Positions 46,932-57,590 of a DNA stretch of 64,000 nt are shown here, piece after piece. The stretch comes from Ceriagrion tenellum (Eukaryota; Arthropoda; Insecta; Odonata; Coenagrionidae). The DNA is taken from contig OY720634.1 in the NCBI GenBank assembly GCA_963169105.1, positions 155,813,584 to 155,877,583 of the forward strand. The letters are read 5' to 3'. The notes beneath the pieces are model-generated. The model was not told the origin of the DNA, made no database searches, and saw nothing but the letters and a program-made list of their open reading frames with translations. Made by a program: the position numbers and the translations under genes. Within the stretch, counting starts at the first letter, position 1; the number at the start of each line of letters is the position of its first letter.

Positions 46932-48280
46932 TATTTAACCTCGGATACATCCTACCCTAAACCTCTTCACAGGAACTGCCCCATCACACAGTCCTCTTTT
47001 TGGGCGTATATGTATTTTCATCTGCCACTTAGGTGTTGCTATCGCCCGGAGATTCAAATCTCATCTCTTGAACACGAGTTCTGCTGTCTTTTTCCGTTCC
47101 CATTTATGTTCAAAAATGGTCATAAAAGAGCTGCGATGCTGACGGTATCGTTTCTGTTGCCTGATTCTCCCTCTCGACGCTCAATATCGTCTCAATTTTG
47201 CCAACAAGTGAACAGCCTCGTTTGGTAATGTAAGGTAATGTAGTTATCAGCCGGAGAAGTGACATAATATGTGCCTTGAGTGATGTACTTACTGTGCACC
47301 AAAATCATGATCAATGAATCTATTCTAGTCTGGCTGGCTGGCAGTTTGATCCTATGAAATAACGTTTTCTCAGTTGAACTACTCAATCATTCACCGCTTC
47401 ATGTACTATATTCCCTTTTGAAAAGCTAAAAATGGCACTTTACAATCATCTATTTTTCAGAATAGTCCTCTCTCTTTCAGGAAATAGTATAACTTTTTTA
47501 CGACCTCTATCAATATTTTTTGCACCAATTTAGCTTCATCACCAAAATGCCTCCTATCCAAATAAATCCGACGATTTTTCATGCTTTATCCTCTCCACCT
47601 TGCCTCTCATCCGAGAGTTTTACTAAAAAAACGATACGCTCTCTATGAAGATGCGGAGGACAATCAAAGTGAACGCGTAATAGTCACAAGCGTTGGGATG
47701 AGTCCGACGAATCCTCGTCAAGAACAGGGGACTCGTGAAGGGAACGAAACTCGGAGGTTTTTTGGTGTCGGTCGGGAGTTGGCCTCGGAAACGGCGGAGT
47801 GAGAGGCGTGGATAAATGGATGGGTGTTAGGTGTTTTGGCCCTCGTTGTGGATCTGTGCTTTGAAGGAGGCGGAAAGACTTTGTCGTTTTTGAGCATGTG
47901 TCGGCAGTGGAGCCAGAATTCTGAAACCAAACGAGGTAAATAAGGGTGAAATGACTTTATATCATCTTTCGGCATCGATGATACGTATTTATGGTTATGT
48001 TTTCATACTGATCAAGCTGTAAGGGAGATTTATTCCTCCTGATATACTTGAAAAATCTGAGTTATTGGTAAAAGTTATCAATACATTCATAAACATTCGT
48101 TAACAGTATCGGTCACATTTATGCTGTACATATTTATGCTATGCTACATTATTTATACTATCGAACGATTCTCTCGCGAATATCATTCTATCGATTCATC
48201 ATCATTCGTGTGCACCAAGGGGCAATCATGACTTACGATCCTCACTTACATCATAACTTTGGGTGGAATTACCCCTATGG
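46932..48280. other. No recognised feature
   Basis: AT-rich, short open frames only. Confidence 0.5.
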
Positions 48281-48600
48281 GGATCGGGTTGGTGTGGTGG
48301 CTAGAGTACTCGCCTAACACACGGGCGGCCAGGGTTCAAATCCCTTCAGAAGCGGATGTTTTTCAGAGGAACCCGATCCCTACTTGAGTACTTGCGGAGG
48401 GCACTTCAAGTGGAGTACTCCGTCTGTCGGATGAGACGTTAAGCCGTGGTCCCCTTGGCTTCTTTCATTAAGAGTAGGCTAATGCCGACGCCGGGTTTCT
48501 TCTACCCTTCCTCCCTTACCTATCCCCGCAAATGTCGTAAATGACCTTAGCCGTCGGACGTCTCCCCAAATATCCAATCCCAATTACTCCTACAATGCGC
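48281..48600 (+). repeat. tRNA-derived SINE with a conserved central domain
   Basis: The tRNA-like head has an A-box TGGTGTGGTGGCTAGAG and a B-box GGGTTCAAATCCC (48332-48344). After it come the string GTCGGATGAGACGTTAAGCC (48426-48445) with GGTCCCC, and then TTCATTAAGAGTAGGCTAAT (48463-48482). I recall very similar text in SINEs of distant animals, including fish, where it forms a deeply conserved central domain (possibly the one called Nin-DC). The tail is unclear; the end near 48600 is approximate. Confidence 0.75.
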
Positions 48601-48753
48601 GGCACTATTTCCTCGGCCCCGGCGTATTGTATACAATACGCAGATGTTTGAATTTTTTCCCGATCAGCAACCCAGATTATTGGCAATGCCACTTGCTGAT
48701 AAGTGGCAGCATCATTAAGAAGCTTGAGTGGCAGAGATATTAACTCTGCAAAC

Positions 48754-48772
48754 ATGGCTCACCACGCAAAAC
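48754..48772 (+). CDS. Possible tiny first coding exon
   Basis: AACATGG gives a good initiation context. The frame MAHHAK runs straight into GTAAGT (48773-48778), a strong splice donor. It sits at the start of a CpG-rich block. This is the layout of a short first coding exon, but six codons cannot be verified by sequence alone and no downstream exon is identified. Confidence 0.22.
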
Positions 48773-48778
48773 GTAAGT

Positions 48779-49240
48779 ATGAAGAATTTTCCAAAAATAA
48801 TGCTGGATATGTCTCGAGACTGGGGAGGTTAAAAGAAGACGGCTTTCTGAGTCCACGACGTCCTGCTTGGGCGCGTTTTCGCTTTCTGGTCTGGCCACCC
48901 TGTGCGTTGGCCCGCCGGGCGTCGAATACGGGGGCGCGGCGGGGGCGAGAAGGGGAAGGGGTGTGGAGGAGGAGACGGCCCGCGGCTGCGTGTGTGGGTC
49001 GAGCGGGAGGAGCGTGGGTGGGTGCGGGACGACCATCTCCCCACCGAGACAACCTCCCCCTTCCGCTCCAATTATGGAACTCTGCCCGTAATTCACTCAC
49101 GGCCTTGCGATTCCTGTTCTGCACCAGCGGCGGCGTGTGTTGAGTGGCGGAGGAGTGGAGGAGAAGAAGGACGGGTGACGACGACCGACGGCGCTCTTGT
49201 GAACGCTTGCTTGTGCGCGTGTGGGTGGAACGAGAAAGTA
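48779..49240. promoter_or_regulatory. CpG-rich block
   Basis: GC-rich and CpG-dense at 48850-49220, with overlapping biased frames on both strands. It could be a promoter or alternative first-exon region. No protein is accepted. Confidence 0.35.
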
Positions 49241-49299
49241 AAAAAAATAAAGATGATGTTTAATTGGTGTCAAAACGATTACCCCCTTTTAAGCTGGCC

Positions 49300-49740
49300 G
49301 ACGCCCTGTTAGTCGGTGTCGAGCTTTGTAATTTCTCTCTTTTCTGCTTCTCTCTCTCTCTGGGATATTTCTTTCTGGATATTTGCTGTCATTTTGTGGA
49401 ACAGTTTACCGTCCACAGTCACTCACTGCATCTTCCTTCCAACTTCCTTCTTCTTCCTTCTTCAATCCTTCTTCTCCTTCAACAATCAAAACCTTCCAAC
49501 ACCATGCTCGAAAGTATATTATGTCTCTGGATTTCTGTTGATTATGTTGTTATACTATTTTTTTTATTATTTTTCTGTTTTCATGATGGTGCAATTAATT
49601 TTTGACTAATTTTTCTTATTCGCGGATGGAACTGAACTTACTTTATTTTTTTACATATTCCAATGTTTGTATTGTACTCTCGTAGGACTGCGAGTTCTTT
49701 TGTACATTGATTAAATAAATATCTTATATCTATCTAATCT
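49300..49740 (+). pseudogene. Possible LINE 3' end
   Basis: The plus frame contains FAVILWNSLPSTVTHC followed by FLPTSFFFLLQSFFS. This looks like the LWNSLP...F...L motif that closes many LINE reverse transcriptase proteins. The following sequence (CGTAGGACTGCGAGTTC, then ATTAAATAAATATC) resembles a LINE 3' untranslated end with a polyadenylation signal. Only the extreme C terminus is present. Confidence 0.45.
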
Positions 49741-49923
49741 CCAACTTCACATCTCTTTCCTGTCACTCTTTCTTCCCAAATATTCCGGCCATGCTACTCA
49801 CTTTCTATTTCGTATCTCCAGTTTCGCAGGAACTTGGTCATGAGTTTCCTATTTCAACGAATCGAAGCCGAATGCTTGTAAGCGATTTTATGCGAATAGA
49901 TCTCGAAGGATTCCATGACTTAA

Positions 49924-50477
49924 GGTAGTTTGAGCGAGAAATAATTTTACTTAGAAATCAATGAATAGGGTCTCATTTTAAAGAAAAATATCTCACCCTT
50001 CTAATGACACCAAAAATTTAACCTCTTACTACATTACTTTCGGAGATATTTGTCAAAAAACACCAGCCCTTTTACATGGGAAAAGGAACGTTTATGCACT
50101 TCAGAAGGGCAGAGTTCACAAAACGAGGTATTTCTAACACTAAGATGTCGTAAAAAACTGACAGCGTGTAGCTTGTATGTTTCCTTAACTATTTGTGAAA
50201 ATTATTTATATTGTCACCGCAGTAGATTGTTTGGTATCACAAAAAACCTTCCGTTTTAAAGGAGCTTCAAACGCACCGCGCGAAAGAAATTATTCAAATT
50301 GAAGACTTATTTAGATATTTTCATTTAATAACTTGCAATTTCTGTCATGTAAAACTATATTATAGCACCATTAATAATGCAATATTTAATGCATGTGTCT
50401 TACAGCTGGTGAAATTAAAACGTATTATTCGAATATGGTCTAAGTTATGACTAGGGAACTATCTCGCTCGGACTACC
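49924..50477 (+). mobile_element. 554-bp TTAA MITE, copy 3
   Basis: Ends GGTAGTTTGAGCGAG and CTCGCTCGGACTACC, flanked by intact TTAA on both sides (49920-49923 and 50478-50481). It is collinear with copy 1 throughout. This is the best copy for defining the family's ends. Confidence 0.92.
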
Positions 50478-52871
50478 TTAAATCAACAAGTGCCTTACTC
50501 AACCACGCCACTCCTGTCTTCAGATAACTCCGGAGAAATTCGCGTTTTCAAAGTTTAATATGGTAATTTAAATTTCGTATCACCCTGCATATCACCCCCT
50601 TGGAGGCAGATCAGTGTTCGCCGTGCGCCAAATCATTCGGTGATGCAAATACACCTCTCTTCCCTCGACCCCTACACGTTCGCCTCACCTCCTCCGTTCA
50701 CCTCACCTATTCACATCCTCATGTCATGTCCCCTTCTCTTTGCCTCCTTTCGTCAATCTCCTGATATTTTTCATGCATTCTTTTCCCTCCGCCCGCATGT
50801 CCTTCCCCCCTCTATTCGTAAACTTGGCGCGCTGCCTAGTTTATGATATGTCGTTCAATGATGTTTTAGGACGGCGTAACGAATGACTTTTGTCATTTAT
50901 ACCCTCTTGGCAAAGGCTAAAGAAAAGTGCGTTCATTGCCCAATGTGAGCTGCTTGATAAAGTTATAGCGGCGATAGGGGACCGGATGGAAAATAATTTA
51001 TGTCACCCGAAGGTGGCGTAGGAGGATTAAGTACTCCAATATTGGCTTCAGCCTTGATAGTATAAACTGTTATTGACTGGATCAGCTAACTCCATTTCTT
51101 CATCCTCATAGCATTCTCGTCTGTAATTATGTGAAGCAACGGTGTGACCTAGAATCAATGAGAAGCATTAATTATTCCTTATCAAATGACTTGCTTTAAT
51201 AAGGTTTCAATGGGCGACAGAAAACAAATACAAAATTCCACATTTTCCCTGGTCTTGTTTAAAAATACACCTTCCGATATTCGTATTCTTAGCCTACTTT
51301 TGAATTAAAGCAAAGAAATTATAATTAATGTAGGTATGTAGCGAAAGAAAATGAAAAGGAAATTTAGCGCAAAAAAAACAAATTATTCGACGATTTGGAA
51401 AAATTAATTACTTTATTCAGCCTGAAGCGTCCTCATTCCGTTTTTCTTCTCTTCATATTAAATTACATCATTTTATTGCTATATTGTGCGGTCTACATCT
51501 TTTTCTCGTTAGTTCTACCATTAATGTTACCATTTTCGTAAATGTTAGCGTAGCTATCGCGCGCTCCCAAGGGCCCAAATTTCGGTCAATTTTTAACTAA
51601 TATGCTTCGATAATTTGACAATCTTTTCGAAAAAGGTCTGAGAATTGACTTTGAAAACCCAACTATGGTCCAATCTGTTAATTCAACAAGTGAATTCTGA
51701 CAATATCATATATCCCCGTTTATAGTATTGTGATTAATTTACATCCGCTAGTTTATAAAGAAGATTACTGCAGCGAAAATATAAAATTAGGAATTCATGT
51801 CGGATTTGGCGACATGAGCAGGTTCGTGTGGATAAAAGGGAGAGTAAGAGGTGAATTGAGAGTAGTTATCCACTAGTGATCCATCTTGTTTTATAAAAAT
51901 AAAATAATCAGAAAGTAGTGAAATGCTCTCTTCTTTTAGGCACGATTTCGTCTCTTTACTTTGGGGCTTGATCAGTGTTTTCCAAACTTTACCGAGCATT
52001 GTCATATGCATTGGGTGGATAGATCATTCATCGCACCGACACCGTTGGGTGAGGACCCCGTCTCCAGCGCCCCCTTGTTTCCATTCGACCCCGCATGGTA
52101 ATGCACTGCCCACTAGGGGGAGGTGGATTCCACCTTGGGAAACACCAGCCACTTGGTCTAACTGGAAGTACAGAACCGTAAAATGCTCATCTATCAAATC
52201 CTCTGCGGCTCAGTTATATTCGGCTGGGTACCTAAAAGCGTATCCAAACTCTGAAAATTCACTCCTCCAAATAAACTGGGACGATACAAAAAGGTGGAAA
52301 AATCTGGAACGAGATCTTGGGAATCGGGGATTTCGTTTGGTTCGTGTAGCGCTCGTGGGTGACTCTCTCTATCTCTTTCTCTCTCTCCCTCTTCCTCTTA
52401 CATCCTCAGTCCCTCCCCTTCTTAAAGGGATCGGGCGATCCTGAGGGAAAATCACCGTTGTAGGACTTTTGTTTCTCCATTCGAGTGAGGAAACGGTGGG
52501 GAAGGTGAAGGACGGAACTTGGAAGTACCTTAAATGCGCGTAAGGTCATATGGCATTGAGACTTTCAGTATGCGTGTAGTAGTTCGATTTCCGAGGAGCA
52601 GGGAGTAGAGGGTTTTTATGGGAAACAAAATCATAATTAACTCGTCCCCAGCATCAGCTGAGATGAAATCGCGATGACTATTTATGGCCTGTATGTTTAG
52701 AGCTTTTACTCTGATGTCATCTACATTTGCCCGTCAAATCGGGGAACTCAAAATTTTCCCTACATAAATATATATATCTCCGCTTCACTTTGTTTTGGCT
52801 TGAATCTACCCAGTTTTGGAATCTGCTAGTGGTGACTTTGGAAGAAGGACGGAGTTTGCGATAGATTTGTC
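50478..52871. other. Intergenic, with short pyrimidine tracts
   Basis: C/T-rich patches lie at 50590-50830 and 52365-52420. A 173-codon frame at 51923-52444 matches nothing I know. Confidence 0.45.
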
Positions 52872-53079
52872 GGCCCTGGTGGCGGCGGGGTAAAGTCTTG
52901 CCTGCTAACCCGAGGGTCGCGGGTTCGATGCCCGCCTGTGTAGAATATTTTCTGCCCAGGACATGGGTGTTTGTGTCTCGTCCGTTTTACTGTTATTCAC
53001 CCGACGTAAATTGGCCCATTGTGCTGTATTCGGGATTGTGAATATAGATTGAAAAACTAAAAAAAAAATAAAAAAAATA
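52872..53079 (+). repeat. tRNA-derived SINE with A-rich tail
   Basis: The head begins GGCCCTGGTGGCGGCGGGGT (A-box region) and has a perfect B-box GGTTCGATGCC at 52922-52932, closed by the stem GCGGG/CCCGC. A tRNA-unrelated body follows. It ends in an A-rich tail at 53055-53079. It differs from the SINEs at 27.6/35.2 kb and at 48.3 kb. Confidence 0.85.
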
Positions 53080-54884
53080 TCCTCTTTCGTTGGATCAGGG
53101 GAGATTGTAGCCCAGAACTGGACCAGAATTATACCACACCAGCTTTACTAAGCCATAGATAGCGTTTCCTACAGCAAAATCTACGTAGTTGTCCAGTTAT
53201 ATACCAAGGCCGTCTCGATATACAGGCCTGACACTACTAGCTGTGATGTCACGCGAGTGGTCCGACTTGAGAACGCGGGCGAGCGCCATGTTATGAGAAA
53301 GCCGCAATATTTCCAATTCCCTTGCCGAATCATCTCCGAAAAATTAACGAAAGTTTGACCATTCTTTTCACGGTTAGCATTATCCTCGGTTCATTCTTAA
53401 GGCAATCTTTTTTGTTGCGATTTAGAACACAATGAGATGAATATAAATTCTGCATAGTTAGTTAACTTTGTAATTTTATATTAATAACTTAAGCACTCTG
53501 AAATAGAGGTGTGCCATACTGTTATTTTTGGTGAACAGTTCATTTTGATACAGTTCAGGGATCAGAGCAGGTCAAAAGAACATAACCAAAAGAACAGTCA
53601 TTGCATTCTAAATGTAGAGGCCTGCTTTATGAAGTTGTATATTTCAGAATAGCATAGGATGATCATGTATATATTCCTAAAATGAAGCTAAATGGAGACT
53701 TCCATCCACTCCAACTGCTTCAGATCCTATATGAACGCCCATAGTATGCTAATTTTAGTATCAATAATTAAGTAACATTTTTATAACATAATTGTAATGA
53801 AAAATAGTATCTGGAGAACAGCATCTCCAATTCCTTCTGCAATCCATCTATTCTTTATCAAACTATAATTTAATTAGATAATTGAGCCTCACAGTTCAAA
53901 GTGTTTGGAAATAATGGCTCCAAGCTACGTACAAATCATTGGTTTACAAGTTAATGACGTAAATATTGGGAAGAATTTGCCAGGCCTGTGTATCGGGACG
54001 GCCTTGTATGCACCCGTTGCCGTCATCTGATCTACCGGTGATGCTCAATAAGGGTGATCGTCAAAATTTTTTGTCAGATTTCAGTCAGCTTGGGATCATA
54101 AAAGATGTCTTTTGGGCTCAATATGACGCAGTGTTTTTTTCGAAATATTTGTCAATTGTCCCGAGGTTCTGCCGAGTGGTTTGCATTTAAAATTTTAGGT
54201 CATCTTGGTAAAAAGTTAAAATCAGAGTAATGTGGTACTTTGCCTCAATTTTTCGTGAGAAACGCTTACATATTGTTGGAAGGTAAGTGATAAATGGCGT
54301 GGCAGAAGAAAAATGAGTGTGTAACCCCGAAAAAAATATAGATTGGGACATTCAGGATAGGCAACCCGGTGAGATAGTTTTGGCGTTCGATGCCTGCGTG
54401 ATTTCAAATGCAGGGCGTAATTATAGAAAAATGAAACAGCAGTAATTTATTTATATTAGGCTTTTTTTGGTGGAGTTTAGAGGTGCACATTTTGTGAATT
54501 AAGCTCGTTGTAATTTTCCGCTGTGAAACACATTATTCCCCGATGGATTTCAAATATACATTCTCACTATCTAGGTGAACAGCGTGGTATTGATAACCTA
54601 GTATTTTAATTGATCGGAAAATTGTTTTGAACTCTTGAAAACTACAATATTTTTTACGTTGGACATCCCAATGAGACTGGCTGACGCGATCCACCGTGGA
54701 AACAGGAGAGCGTTCTCTTGCTCGTGATTACTCCCAAGTGCTTAAGTTCTCGGGGAAGTGAGATGAGCGATTATTGCTCATCTACAGATTAACCCGCATA
54801 TCTTTAGTGGAGGGATATTTTTATCTAATCATATCAGAGATCTTACATTTTTATTTTAGAATATTTGCAGCTTTTGGAGGCAGT
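53080..54884. other. No recognised feature
   Basis: AT-rich. No coding or repeat signal that I can support. Confidence 0.5.
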
Positions 54885-55334
54885 AAGTAAATATTTTATT
54901 ATCATTGAAGTAAAAATATTGTCGTGTACGACGCAATTTCTCAATAACTACATACCTACGAAACAATATATCAGTCTTTAACTTGACTATTCTTATTCAT
55001 CCCACGGAAAATTTGCCTTTACTCCGCGGAAGATTTTTTATTGCGATCCTGTAAAAATTACTACGACGAGCTGAAGAAACATATAAACTGCACATTTTTA
55101 ACTCTCTGTTCACATCTAGGTGTTGGAAGTTACTCACTGCTTAATTGTAGTGTCTCTGTAACGCATGCGAGAAACTTATCGCATGAAAAAGGTTCGTATT
55201 TTTTTTGGAGATTTCTATAAAACAGGTGCATTTAGTCGCTGATATTTTGATATCTTCAGAAATGTGACATATTTTTTATAAAATGGGGCCGAATTCATTG
55301 AATTCTTAGAGGAACGACATCTTGGTCAAACTGT
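54885..55334 (-). mobile_element. Old diverged copy of the 553-bp MITE family
   Basis: Aligns by eye with copy 2. Shared landmarks are CAGTCTTTAACTTGACT, the CATATAAACTGCACA segment, GGGGCCGAATTCATTGA and a terminal GTCAAACTG. Ends are not crisp. Confidence 0.6.
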
Positions 55335-55369
55335 TTATTTTCGGGAGGGGAATGTGGGCTGCTGTAGTT

Positions 55370-55960
55370 GTGTCTTTTTGAGGGGCGGTGAGGGTTGGAG
55401 GGGGGGGGAGGAATAATAGGGGTGCAAGGGAGGAAGGGCGCGGGAGGGAAGAGAATCTGTCGTCGTGGACGAGGGTGGAATGGGTGGGTTGACTCTTTTT
55501 ATTTCCTGCGAGCGCGTTTGGCGTTCACGGGGAAGAACTCTCCCGAGTGGTGGTGAGGGAGGGAGGGATCGGTCGAATCATGGGGGAAGGGGGGGGAAGG
55601 GTGTATGGTAAGGGACCCTTGCTTTCCTCCCCCCCCCCCACCCCCGCCGCCCTCACACGCGCCCTTCCCCAACAACTACTACTCACTCCCCCGCCCAGTG
55701 CTCGGGCGCCGCCGCCGCTCCGCTATTGATTAGCCGCACCGCGCGCGCGAGGTCACTGCTCGCGTCATCGCCCTATGGCCTTGAGCTGTGGGAAGGTCGT
55801 GGGTGTGTTTGCGAGAGAGAGAGAGCCGAGAGGGTGCTGCGAAGGAGGAGATGCGGGGGATCGCCGCGCCGCGCGGTGGTCTACGTCCGCTCCGTCCGCT
55901 CATCGATGCCTCGAGGTGTGACCCGACCCGAAGGCAATCCCTGAGGTGTGTTCAAGGGGA
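55370..55960. promoter_or_regulatory. CpG-rich block
   Basis: A G-rich plus strand to 55610 switches to a C-rich plus strand (C run at 55628-55638), then CpG-dense DNA to about 55930 with GCGCGCGCG and GAGAGAGAGAG runs. It is promoter-like in composition. No convincing start or donor. Confidence 0.35.
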
Positions 55961-56329
55961 TATTATTAATCAAATGTCGCCTTCTCAGGGTCAAGAGTAA
56001 GACGTCATTGATTCCCTTCGGCCACTCGGTCTCGTGAAATAAAAAAAATGCTAATAACACATCCATTATCTGCGAAATTATTTCGCTATAAATTTATGAT
56101 TGAGAACTCGTCAACAAAATGGAAACATGTCAATTAATAGTTTAAATAATGAATTTTATTCGTACAACGTGTTTTAGAAACCGAAACTATGGATTTAACC
56201 AGCATTAAACGGTTGTGTCGAGCTGCCGAAATGTTAATATCCTGTGAGTTTTCTTTCTTTTGGTGTTACCTGTGTTTTTGCCTGTCACGCCTGTGACATC
56301 TTTTGTGCACCACGCGTGTTTTCCATCGT

Positions 56330-56396
56330 TAGAACACACAAACACACATATACATACATACTATGTATGTATGTGTGTGTGTGTATTAGATAAGTC
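56330..56396. repeat. Self-complementary CA/TACA-TATG/TG microsatellite
   Basis: (CA)n, then TACATACATA, then TATGTATGTATG, then (TG)n. The two halves are reverse complements, so the tract can form a cruciform. Confidence 0.9.
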
Positions 56397-56414
56397 ATTT
56401 ATGTATATATATTA

Positions 56415-56648
56415 ATGGATCGGATCCAAAGGTCCGTGGTTCGATTCCCGGTCCAGTCGAATTTTTTCCACTTGGAATCGGCCATCTGTCCACCTTCACA
56501 CCAACATTTTGTTTGTCATTTTTATGTGTTCCTATCCACTTTCTTTTTACCTTTCTGTTTGAACATGGACATCAACATGTATTGAACATTTTGTCAGCAA
56601 AAAATGACACAGGCAAGCAGATGAAAAAAAGTCAACGAAAAAGAAAAA
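56415..56648 (+). repeat. tRNA-derived SINE, plus strand
   Basis: B-box GTGGTTCGATTCCC at 56436-56449 is followed by GGTCCAGTCGAA. Its tail runs toward the hairpin at 56671. It is paired with the minus-strand copy at 56781. Confidence 0.55.
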
Positions 56649-56670
56649 CACTTATAAGTTAGCTCCTACA

Positions 56671-56755
56671 TATTTTGGCGTGGTGTGCGCCTTGTTCGCA
56701 CGGAAGTACCATTCTTCTACTTCCTTTCGAACAAGGCACACTCATTGCCAAAATA
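56671..56755. ncRNA. 85-nt hairpin, microRNA-precursor-like or tiny foldback
   Basis: Two 38-nt arms with a 9-nt loop. They pair over TATTTTGGC, GTG.GCCTTGTTCG and GGAAGTA, with about five to seven mismatches or wobbles. Flanks also pair loosely (CACTTATAAG with CTTGTAAGTG). The shape and length fit a microRNA precursor. Because it sits exactly between two inverted SINEs, it may simply be the centre of a larger inverted repeat. Confidence 0.5.
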
Positions 56756-56780
56756 TTAGCGAACTTCCTTGTAAGTGCTT

Positions 56781-56885
56781 ATTATTTTTTAATTTTTCAA
56801 ATCGAACCCGGACCTCCCAATTTCGCGTCGGTTGCTCATACCACCACGCTATCACGTCAACACAGAAACCACTTGAATCGGCGGG
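56781..56885 (-). repeat. tRNA-derived SINE, minus strand
   Basis: Minus-strand reading: GTGATAGCGTGGTGGTATGA (A-box region), then GGTCCGGGTTCGATTTG (B-box at plus 56799-56809), then an AT-rich tail. Confidence 0.7.
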
Positions 56886-57116
56886 GTTTTATACGAATAA
56901 ACAGCCCCCAAAGTTCTCCTACATCTCCATTAATGGTACAACAATCTAAGGTTTGCCTAAAGAGAAGTTGGCTCCCAGAACTGCGGCCGGCTTCTGTTGA
57001 TGCGCTTATTACGGCAATAATATTTTCTTCTTTGAAATTTGATCGCGAAGTCTTCGCGTTGAATGTGGGATATCACAAAGGCATAAAACACCTAACAGAT
57101 TTCGCTTCATTTTTTC

Positions 57117-57590
57117 CTAATTTTCCTTATAATCGATATTTTTATTCAAATACCTACAATTGGATTGAGTGTGACTAGGACGTTTCAAGTACGAAACAGC
57201 TGTGGCTGAGTCAAAATCGGTGAGGAATGATTCGATTGTTTTTAGATATGTCCACACTGGGGAATCACATTGCTGAGCGCATTGGATCTCTCGGCACATT
57301 TTGCGATTGACATATTCGGCGTAGCTACAGAAATATTTTTTTGAGCCATCAGGGTATGGAGAGGATGGGGGTGGGCAAAGAATGTAAGAAGTTTTTCTTG
57401 TCATCAATTCAACGTGGCCCTCATCCAGCTCTACCGTAAGTGCTTGAAGAATGTTTGTCTTGTGCCTTCCAATCTTAACGCTAAAGCTGATGATTTTTCT
57501 TCCAGGCATTGCGTGAATACGTGACTTCAAAACACCATTACTGCTATTTTCACTGTTGCTTCTTACACTTAAAATATTGAATGAGTAAAT
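57117..57590 (-). CDS. Unrecognised open frame
   Basis: About 155 codons open on the minus strand with normal-looking composition: KIISFSVKIGRHKTNILQAL, VELDEGHVELMTRK, CREIQCAQQCDSPVWTYL, TIESFLTDFDSATAVSYLKR. There is no ATG at the front of the frame; the first usable Met is in HAMPGRK at about 57509. I see no domain, signal or membrane segment. Its less biased composition makes it the best candidate here for a real exon or an old transposon gene piece. I cannot assign a function. Confidence 0.25.
   Translation of the reverse strand: MYSFNILSVRSNSENSSNGVLKSRIHAMPGRKIISFSVKIGRHKTNILQALTVELDEGHVELMTRKTSYILCPPPSSPYPDGSKKYFCSYAEYVNRKMCREIQCAQQCDSPVWTYLKTIESFLTDFDSATAVSYLKRPSHTQSNCRYLNKNIDYKEN

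Noticed and set aside
48759..49143. Several open frames over the CpG-rich block
   Set aside because: Both strands are open in several registers and no family is recognised. Only the tiny exon candidate was kept, at low confidence.
51923..52444. 173-codon plus-strand frame
   Set aside because: No motif, composition drifts into a CT repeat near the end, and there is no supporting context. I could not call it a gene.
52872..52945. Possible true tRNA gene
   Set aside because: The B-box is perfect, but the acceptor ends do not pair and a SINE body with A-rich tail follows, so it is a SINE head.
53510..53600. hAT-like end (TAGAGGTGTGCCATA)
   Set aside because: No matching inverted end or 8-bp duplication was found nearby.
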